Source of the DNA: JAKQHY01 sp034429475
GTDB lineage: Bacteria > Chloroflexota > Anaerolineae > B4-G1 > SLSP01
DNA length: 17,422 bases
Reading direction: 5' to 3'
Assembly (NCBI GenBank): GCA_034429475.1
Contig: DAOUGD010000286.1
Coordinates: forward strand, 1 to 17,422
Part shown: piece after piece, positions 12,855 through 17,422 of the stretch
How positions within the stretch are numbered: the stretch's first letter is position 1
How the letters are laid out: each line of letters opens with the position of its first letter
Translations under genes and position numbers: made by a program
The notes under the pieces: generated by a model
The model's input: the letters and a program-made list of their open reading frames with translations, nothing else
The model's database searches: none
Told to the model about the DNA's origin: nothing

Positions 12855-13513
12855 CATCCCGTCCGGCCTTCGATGGACTGTCCACGGCAGAACACTTCTA
12901 TCGCGGCCTGCTATGGGTTTATCCGGCAGCGTATCGGCGCGAGTATGGTGCGCTGATGGCGCAGTTGTTTCGGGATTTATGCCGTGACGCCTATCGTCGG
13001 GCCGGCCGTATAGGCGTAGTGGGCCTGTGGGGGTGGATACTGGCGGAGTTGGCTGTGACGGCAATCTTTGAACACATTCATACTTTGCAGGAAGGAGCGC
13101 GAACGATGAGCAAGCAACAACATGGGCTGATTCTTTTTTTGGCAGGGCTGCCGCTGTGGTTGGGGATGTTCCTCTTGTTGCTCAACCCCATCTTTATGCG
13201 ACAGATGGTCGTACCCAATGCGGCGCAGCCGCTCGGCTGGCTGATGACGGCCGCGATTTTGGGATTGACCGTGGGCGCCTACGCGCTGCAACGCAAACTG
13301 CTGCTGGCGGCGGCAACGGATACGTCCGCCGGCTTGAGGCAGGATCGCCGTTTCCTGCGGTCAGTTCTGTTTGGCCCACTGCTTGCCCATCTGCCGTGGC
13401 GTCACGGGCTTCTCTTTGTGGGCAGCGTTCTATTCCTGGTTTTGCCGGCCCTGTTGCTGGTGCTACTCGGCCCGGCGCTCATGAGCCTTTTAGCGCGCGG
13501 CCTCCTTCCCTGA
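12851..13513 (+). CDS. PadR-coupled integral membrane protein
   Basis: A 220-residue protein of unknown function. Residues 13-75 (EHFYRGLLWVYPAAYRREYG, then LMAQLFRDLCRDAYRRAG) match the short prefix found before permeases in PadR-linked operons. A helix, GLWGWILAELAVTAIF, follows. The rest contains about four membrane helices (roughly 91-113, 125-143, 166-180 and 188-215). The start ATG overlaps the PadR stop (ATGA). A second good ribosome binding site (GGAAGGAG, 13090-13097) stands 8 bases before an in-frame ATG at 13106, so a shorter 135-residue product containing only the C-terminal helices may also be made. Its probable role is as the regulated partner of PadR, in envelope stress or transport. 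Confidence 0.8.
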   Translation: MTSRPAFDGLSTAEHFYRGLLWVYPAAYRREYGALMAQLFRDLCRDAYRRAGRIGVVGLWGWILAELAVTAIFEHIHTLQEGARTMSKQQHGLILFLAGLPLWLGMFLLLLNPIFMRQMVVPNAAQPLGWLMTAAILGLTVGAYALQRKLLLAAATDTSAGLRQDRRFLRSVLFGPLLAHLPWRHGLLFVGSVLFLVLPALLLVLLGPALMSLLARGLLP

Positions 13514-13520
13514 GAGTCGC

Positions 13521-13548
13521 TACAGAGAACACAGAGGACGCAGAGGAA
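13521..13548. repeat. CAGAG-type intergenic repeat
   Basis: ACAGAGAACACAGAGGACGCAGAGG holds three CAGAG units with 9-10-base spacing, between the convergent ends of the membrane-protein and methyltransferase genes. It resembles the repeat at 11669-11699. No terminator hairpin is evident here. Confidence 0.5.
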
Positions 13549-13557
13549 GAAATCGCC

Positions 13558-14412
13558 TCAACGTTTAAACGTTAGAACGTTGGAACGTTTCTGTTTTTTC
13601 CGGCTCACGACGTTCATGTTCCACAGCTCGCCGGGATAGCGGGTGGGTTTCCACAGGGCGAAGTTGTCAATCCGCAGCACTTCAAAGCCGCAGCGGCGCA
13701 GCAAGACCATGATGGTGTGGGCATTAAAGTGATAGGTATGGGCAATGAGCGAGGCCGGCGGGCCTTCGGCGGCGGTCTCCGGCAGGCGCAGCACTAAAAT
13801 GCCATCGGGTTTCAACAGCGCCCACGCTTTTGCCAGGTGTGCCGCCGGCTCTAACGTGTGCTCGATTACGCTGTACATCCCGATGACATCGAAGCTGCCC
13901 GCTTCCCCGTCGTAGTCCAGCAGGCTTCCGCAGTGCGCGGCGACGCCTGCCTCGCGCATCCGATCCACGCAGCCTTGATCCAACTCCAATCCCACGACTT
14001 GCCAGCCCTGCGCCGCCGCCGTGACCAGCATCGCCCCATGGCCGAAGCCGACTTCCAGCAAACGACCGGGCGCAGCGAACTCCACGATCTGCTGCAAGCG
14101 GATCTCGGCCACGCGCTGCCGTTCGGCGGGATTGGAATGGACGTCCAGGGTGGCCTGTTCGAGCAAGGGATCGTCCGGCCCGGCGGCGTGGTAGCGCTGG
14201 CTGTACAACTCCCGATAAAACGCCTCCGTCGGCTGCGGGTCGAGCCACATCATGCCGTCGTGCAGGCAGCGCACGGTGTGGAAGCGGCGCTGGTTCAGCA
14301 CGAAGGAATTGAGCGGCGCAAAATCCCGTCGCCCGCAGAGCGGGCAGGGCTTTTCCAGAGTCGGAATTTCGCCCAACTCAGGGACGGTCAGGTTGAAGAC
14401 TTCGTGGCGCAT
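13558..14412 (-). CDS. SAM-dependent methyltransferase with N-terminal zinc ribbon
   Basis: A 284-residue class I methyltransferase. The N-terminal part has C23-P-L-C26 and C49 with nearby His, suggesting a small zinc ribbon, as in sugar C-methyltransferase-like proteins. SAM motif I is LLEVGFGHG (118-126), followed by VVGLELD, then FDVIGMYSVIEHTLEPAAHL and a LKPDGILVLRLPE strand. The ATG at 14412 was preferred over a TTG at 14424. It lies 4 bases after the stop of the LCM-type methyltransferase gene, so the pair is an operon, although no strong Shine-Dalgarno is seen. The last residues (about RSNVLTFKR) are encoded by an AACGTT tandem repeat. The substrate is unknown; modification of a sugar or lipid is possible. 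Confidence 0.85.
   Translation of the reverse strand: MRHEVFNLTVPELGEIPTLEKPCPLCGRRDFAPLNSFVLNQRRFHTVRCLHDGMMWLDPQPTEAFYRELYSQRYHAAGPDDPLLEQATLDVHSNPAERQRVAEIRLQQIVEFAAPGRLLEVGFGHGAMLVTAAAQGWQVVGLELDQGCVDRMREAGVAAHCGSLLDYDGEAGSFDVIGMYSVIEHTLEPAAHLAKAWALLKPDGILVLRLPETAAEGPPASLIAHTYHFNAHTIMVLLRRCGFEVLRIDNFALWKPTRYPGELWNMNVVSRKKQKRSNVLTFKR
13560..13590. repeat. AACGTT tandem repeat, 8-bp period
   Basis: Four AACGTT hexamers are separated by two variable bases (TA, AG, GG), giving an exact 8-bp period. The hexamer is itself a palindrome. The array supplies the C-terminal codons of the zinc-ribbon methyltransferase, whose TGA (13558-13560) lies at its edge. Confidence 0.8.
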
Positions 14413-14416
14413 CAGG

Positions 14417-15253
14417 TCATGCAATCCGCACCTGAATCGTCCACTGCGTGCGCGCCAGCAGTTTGACGTGGCGGAGCAGTGCGAAGATGCGGGGCTTGAT
14501 GTCGGGGTCTTCCATGTACGACCATTCTTCCATCACGGTCAGATTCGGCGCGTAGGATTCCAGCTCTTGCGCGTCCCGCAGGCCGAACTGGTAGGAGGAG
14601 CCGGCCGGCGATCCCAGCCGCCGCTGCATTTTGCCTTCGACCATCTTCTTCCAAACGCCCGCCGTGTAACGCTTGTCCACGACCTCGAACACGATCTGCG
14701 ACTTGGAGAACGCTGCCGCCATCCGGCCAAACGTCTGCTGGACGGCGTCCGGGGGCAGGTACATAAATAGCCCCTCCGCGAGGAACAGCACCGCTTCCGA
14801 TTGCATTGCGCGAATCGTCTCGATCCAGTTCTCTTCGAGCACCGAGCCGCCGATCATCGGGTAAGGCGCGTCGGGCAGCAAGCGTTGTTTGGCGGCGATC
14901 ACGTTCGGCAGATCCAGTTCCACGTAACGCCACGGCGTCTCCGAGACGCGCCAGTAGCGGGTGTCGAAGCCGCAGCCCAGGTTGACGACCAGCCCTTGCG
15001 GATTGTCCGCGACAAAGCGCCGGGTGTACTCATCGTATTTGCGGGCGCGCAGGGCGGCGTACCGGGTGAGCGTGAGCGGCAGCTTGCGCTTCAACACCTG
15101 GCTGCGCGCCTCCGGCGGCAGTTGCGCTTCGAGGCGGCGCAGCAATTCCACGCCCATCGCGTCGTGGATGACCGGATTGGGCGCCTGCGTCTCAATCACC
15201 CTGCCCCGCAGCGTGAGCAACGCGGTTTCAGAAACATCACTCAGTGATTGCAT
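14417..15253 (-). CDS. LCM-family class I methyltransferase
   Basis: A 278-residue protein of the leucine carboxyl methyltransferase-like family (PF04072 type). In bacteria these methylate small-molecule or polyketide carboxyl or hydroxyl groups. The family marks are an N-terminal helix with ARKYDEYTRRF, the SAM motif VVNLGCGFDTRYWR (89-102), YVELDLPNVIAAKQRLL and the characteristic LFLAEGLFMYLPPD (156-169). The C-terminal half carries WKKMVEGKMQRRL. A perfect AGGAGG (15259-15264) lies 5 bases before the ATG, directly after the 8-bp tandem array. It is followed by a second methyltransferase gene 4 bases downstream. The substrate cannot be inferred. Confidence 0.9.
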   Translation of the reverse strand: MQSLSDVSETALLTLRGRVIETQAPNPVIHDAMGVELLRRLEAQLPPEARSQVLKRKLPLTLTRYAALRARKYDEYTRRFVADNPQGLVVNLGCGFDTRYWRVSETPWRYVELDLPNVIAAKQRLLPDAPYPMIGGSVLEENWIETIRAMQSEAVLFLAEGLFMYLPPDAVQQTFGRMAAAFSKSQIVFEVVDKRYTAGVWKKMVEGKMQRRLGSPAGSSYQFGLRDAQELESYAPNLTVMEEWSYMEDPDIKPRIFALLRHVKLLARTQWTIQVRIA

Positions 15254-15274
15254 AGCATCCTCCTGAAAATCGGT

Positions 15275-15394
15275 GGATCAGCGGATCGGCGGATCAGCGG
15301 ATCAGCGGATCAGCGGATCAGCGGATCAGTGGATCGGCGGATCAGTGGATCAGCGGATCAGCGGATCAGCGGATCAGTGGATCGGCGGATCAGC
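15275..15394. repeat. Tandem array, 15 units of 8 bp (GGATCRGY)
   Basis: Fifteen uninterrupted 8-base units occur as three variants: A = GGATCAGC, B = GGATCGGC, C = GGATCAGT. The order is A B A A A A C B C A A A C B A. Units 3-8 and 9-14 differ at only one unit, so a 48-bp block has been duplicated. Every unit holds a GATC. The array ends 10 bases from the LCM Shine-Dalgarno and so lies in that gene's promoter or leader. It encodes nothing credible. Confidence 0.95.
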
Positions 15395-15402
15395 GAATTG
15401 CG

Positions 15403-15470
15403 ACTCTCCCCCTCTCCCCCTCTCCTCCTCTCCCTCTTTCCCTGTCTACCGTCTACCGTCTACATCCCTT
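15403..15470. repeat. Polypyrimidine tract and 7-bp GTCTACC repeat
   Basis: The tract starting CTCTCCCCCTCTCCCCCTCT is nearly pure pyrimidine for about 40 bases on the plus strand, with mirror-like symmetry. It runs into GTCTACC GTCTACC GTCTAC (7-bp period). The latter encodes the last residues and stop of the kinase-like gene on the minus strand. A homopurine-homopyrimidine mirror tract can form triplex DNA; whether it does here is unknown. Confidence 0.6.
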
Positions 15471-16075
15471 GTCGCCAGGATGATGATCTGCGCCGCCGCT
15501 TCCGGGGAAATCCGGTCGGTGTCAATGGCGAGGTGGTAGTGTTTGGGATTGCGCCAGTCGGCGTTGTTGAACATAAAGCGGATGTATTGGCGTTTTTGCT
15601 CGTCGGACTGCTCGATGCGCTGCCGCGCCGCCGCTTCGGTGAGCGCTTCGCGGGCGGCGAGCCGCCGGGCGCGCGCCTCCGGCGGGGCGTAGAGGCGGAC
15701 GTGGAGGGCGTGGGGGTGGTCGGCCAGCACCATTTGCCCGCCGCGCCCCACGATGACGGCGTCGCCGGTCTGGGCCAGCTCTTCCAACGTCTCGCGCAAG
15801 ATTTGCGCGTAGGTCTTGTCGTCCAGCGCGCCGCGTTTGTCAAACGCCGTCGCCTGCTTGCGGTACAGCGAGGTCATCTCGTCGCTGACCAGGCGGGCGC
15901 GCTTGGCGAAGCCGCGCTCCAATTCGAGGAGCGCGTCCACGTCAATGCCGGCTTTGGCGGCGATCTGCATCAGCACGTCCTTGCCCATACGGCAGTAGCC
16001 CAATGCCTGGCACAGCAGGTCGGCCACCTTGTCGCCTTCGCTTCCCAATTCCCGTGAAATCGTGATGACGGCCAT
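15446..16075 (-). CDS. Cytidylate-kinase-like protein
   Basis: A 209-residue P-loop protein of the cytidylate kinase-like family (PF13189 type), not the housekeeping Cmk. It opens MAVITISRELGSEGDKVADL, where GSEGDK replaces a standard GxxGxGK P-loop. It continues with MGKDVLMQIAAKAG, DAVIVGRGGQMVLADHPHALHVRLYAP (the Arg-rich lid side) and a late YHLAIDTDRISPEAAAQII. Phosphoryl transfer to a nucleotide is likely but the true acceptor is unknown for this family. GGAGG precedes the ATG, 21 bases after the propeller-protein stop. The C-terminal residues DVDGRR come from a 7-bp tandem repeat, so the natural end may have been extended or replaced. Confidence 0.85.
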   Translation of the reverse strand: MAVITISRELGSEGDKVADLLCQALGYCRMGKDVLMQIAAKAGIDVDALLELERGFAKRARLVSDEMTSLYRKQATAFDKRGALDDKTYAQILRETLEELAQTGDAVIVGRGGQMVLADHPHALHVRLYAPPEARARRLAAREALTEAAARQRIEQSDEQKRQYIRFMFNNADWRNPKHYHLAIDTDRISPEAAAQIIILATRDVDGRR

Positions 16076-16096
16076 TGTATGCCTCCAAAATCTATT

Positions 16097-17422
16097 TCAT
16101 TGTTTCCAGCGCGGACACAGCTTGTAGGCGATGGGCGCGTTCGTTACGTTGCGCGCGCCCGACCCATCCGCGTTCATCACAAACACGTCCGATGCGCCCT
16201 CCGACCCCACCGGCTGCAAGTAGTAAATGAGCGAGCCATCCGGGGAGAATTGCGGCGGCCAGGCGTCTTCAATCGTGCCGATGATCGTCCGGTAATTGTC
16301 CACGCCGGGCTGGATGATGTTGACGTTGCGGTTCGATCCGAACAGGACGTACTGGCTGGTGGGCGACCAGACGATGCCGACGGTGCGGTTCAGCGGTCCC
16401 TGGAAGTAAAAGCGCTGGTCGGAGTCATCGGCAGAGTTTACGTTTAGCGTGAAACTGTCGCCCAGGTTGTTGGTAATCACCTTATAACGACCATCCGGGG
16501 AGGCGATGGCTTCCACCCGGCCGGAAATCAGGTGCCGGTTTACCCCATACAACGCGATACTCTGGCCTGTCAGCGTGGAAGCGGTCCCGCCAGAACACGT
16601 CCAATGCGTGTCGTCGGTCATGCCGATCTCTTGCATCTGGCTCCAGTTGGGGTCGGTGGAATAGAGATAATAAGATCCGCCGGCTTTGACGGTGAAGACG
16701 ATGCGTCCGATCTGGCCGGCGGGCACGGGAGCAGCGGTGGGGGCGGCGGCGACGGTCGTCGCAGTGGCGCCGGCCACCGGCGCGACGGTCGGTTGTACCG
16801 CCGCGCCCGCGCCCTTCCACGCCGAGATGTCGTCCACGTAAATCTGACCGCTGGCTGCCGTGGAGTTGTCGGCGCGATCCAACACCAGCGCGTAGAAACT
16901 CACCGGGTAGTCAATGACGCCGTTATCCGGCCCGGAGATCGGCCCGAAGGGCCAATTTTGACCCAGGGTCAGCGTCCCGATCATCTGCTGCCATCCGGCC
17001 CCGCCGACGCGGCCCAACGGGATAGACCAGACCTGGCCGCCGGCGTCGCTGATCCATGCATTCAAAAAGTTGCGCGAGCCGTCGCCGTAGACCCACGTGC
17101 CGATGGTGTTGGCCTGGCTGCCCAGGTTGTACGTCTGCATAAACACCACGAAATCGTTCGGCACCACCGGGAAGTTGTAGGTCAGTTTGCCTGAGTATGC
17201 GCCGGAATGAACCTGCTCCTGGCTTTGCGTGAACTCGCCATACGGCTCATCGCCGCGCCGCCACGTGCCTATCTGCTCAAACGTGATCAGCGCGTTGCTG
17301 GTGGGCGGCGACGTAGGCGCGGGGGTGGCCGTGGGAAGAGGCGTGCCGGGGGTGTTGGTGGGCTTGGGCGTGGTGGGCGGCGGCGTGGTCGTCGCGGCCG
17401 GCGTGGGGGTGAGGGTGGGAGG
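16097..17422 (-). CDS. Surface protein: Pro/Thr linker, CBM-like domain, TolB-type propeller (5' end missing)
   Basis: The frame is open from the right edge to the stop, about 441 residues; a start codon at 17167 is internal and not the real one. The visible chain begins with a Pro/Thr-rich linker (about 40 residues of PTPT-like sequence). A jelly-roll carbohydrate-binding-like domain follows (ALITFEQIGTWRRG, GAYSGKLTYNF, QIYVDDISAW). A second Ala/Pro/Thr linker (PTVAPVAGATATTVAAAPTA) leads to propeller strands with PD40/TolB phrases such as IASPDGRYKVITN, VWSPTSQYVLFGS, FSPDGSLIYYLQP and VFVMNADGSGARNVTN. It is very probably exported or anchored, with the N-terminal part beyond the window; a kinase or signal domain is possible there. 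It heads the kinase-like/methyltransferase run. Confidence 0.8.
   Translation of the reverse strand, partial: PPTLTPTPAATTTPPPTTPKPTNTPGTPLPTATPAPTSPPTSNALITFEQIGTWRRGDEPYGEFTQSQEQVHSGAYSGKLTYNFPVVPNDFVVFMQTYNLGSQANTIGTWVYGDGSRNFLNAWISDAGGQVWSIPLGRVGGAGWQQMIGTLTLGQNWPFGPISGPDNGVIDYPVSFYALVLDRADNSTAASGQIYVDDISAWKGAGAAVQPTVAPVAGATATTVAAAPTAAPVPAGQIGRIVFTVKAGGSYYLYSTDPNWSQMQEIGMTDDTHWTCSGGTASTLTGQSIALYGVNRHLISGRVEAIASPDGRYKVITNNLGDSFTLNVNSADDSDQRFYFQGPLNRTVGIVWSPTSQYVLFGSNRNVNIIQPGVDNYRTIIGTIEDAWPPQFSPDGSLIYYLQPVGSEGASDVFVMNADGSGARNVTNAPIAYKLCPRWKQ

Noticed and set aside
15275..15394. CRISPR array
   Set aside because: Units are 8 bases with no spacers and no cas genes nearby.
15248..16057. Plus-strand protein with RISGSADQ repeats
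   Set aside because: The repeats are translation of the 8-bp tandem array, open in every frame because 8 and 3 share no factor; the rest is antisense to the kinase-like gene.
16097..17167. Complete propeller protein starting at 17167
   Set aside because: The same frame stays open to the window edge with a Pro/Thr linker and the first strands of the CBM-like domain, so the GTG at 17167 is internal.

Overview
The window looks like chromosomal DNA of a free-living, saccharolytic bacterium, most likely a member of the Chloroflexota (Anaerolineae, Caldilineae or Ardenticatenia type). This is inferred from the gene set: a DUF4349 membrane protein with a LysM-like segment, a Pro/Thr-rich surface protein with TolB-type propeller repeats, an LCM-type methyltransferase, a cytidylate-kinase-like protein, DUF4434, PIN toxins, and many intergenic simple repeats. 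Most genes are GC-rich. The HTH/PIN pair, the SDR gene and the PH/propeller gene look visibly less so. No rRNA, tRNA or CRISPR was seen.

Layout. (1) 1-806: the first codons of a leftward gene at the left edge, then a leftward HTH/PIN pair resembling a toxin-antitoxin module. (2) 832-4179: leftward DUF4434 protein, GxxExxY protein, nucleoside hydrolase and SDR. The GxxExxY gene sits exactly between two palindromic repeats that are inverted copies of each other. (3) 4207-5183: a decayed NUDIX gene, a PIN protein and a Phd/YefM antitoxin with a clear promoter and palindromic operator. (4) 5180-11536: a leftward carbohydrate cluster of GH32 beta-fructosidase, membrane PH/propeller protein, LysM/DUF4349 membrane protein and GH35/42-like beta-galactosidase. 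These are tightly spaced or overlapping and probably form one transcript. (5) 11630-12366: repeat hairpins and a rightward REP-associated tyrosine transposase (RAYT). (6) 12401-13513: a PadR regulator and a translationally coupled membrane protein, with a strong promoter and reiterated operator-like sites. (7) 13558-17422: leftward propeller/CBM-like surface protein (cut by the right edge), cytidylate-kinase-like protein, LCM methyltransferase and Zn-ribbon methyltransferase. An 8-bp tandem array lies in the leader of the LCM gene.

How the genes fit together: the four-gene cluster plausibly couples hydrolysis of fructosides and galactosides to envelope proteins. The nucleoside hydrolase, DUF4434 protein and SDR look like further accessory catabolic functions. 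The most unusual material is non-coding. At least six families of short palindromic or tandem repeats occupy the intergenic gaps, and three genes take their stop codons from such repeats. The best candidate for an undescribed system is the GxxExxY cassette (1782-2302): a PD-(D/E)XK-like protein bounded by inverted hairpin repeats, with its stop codon inside one of them.
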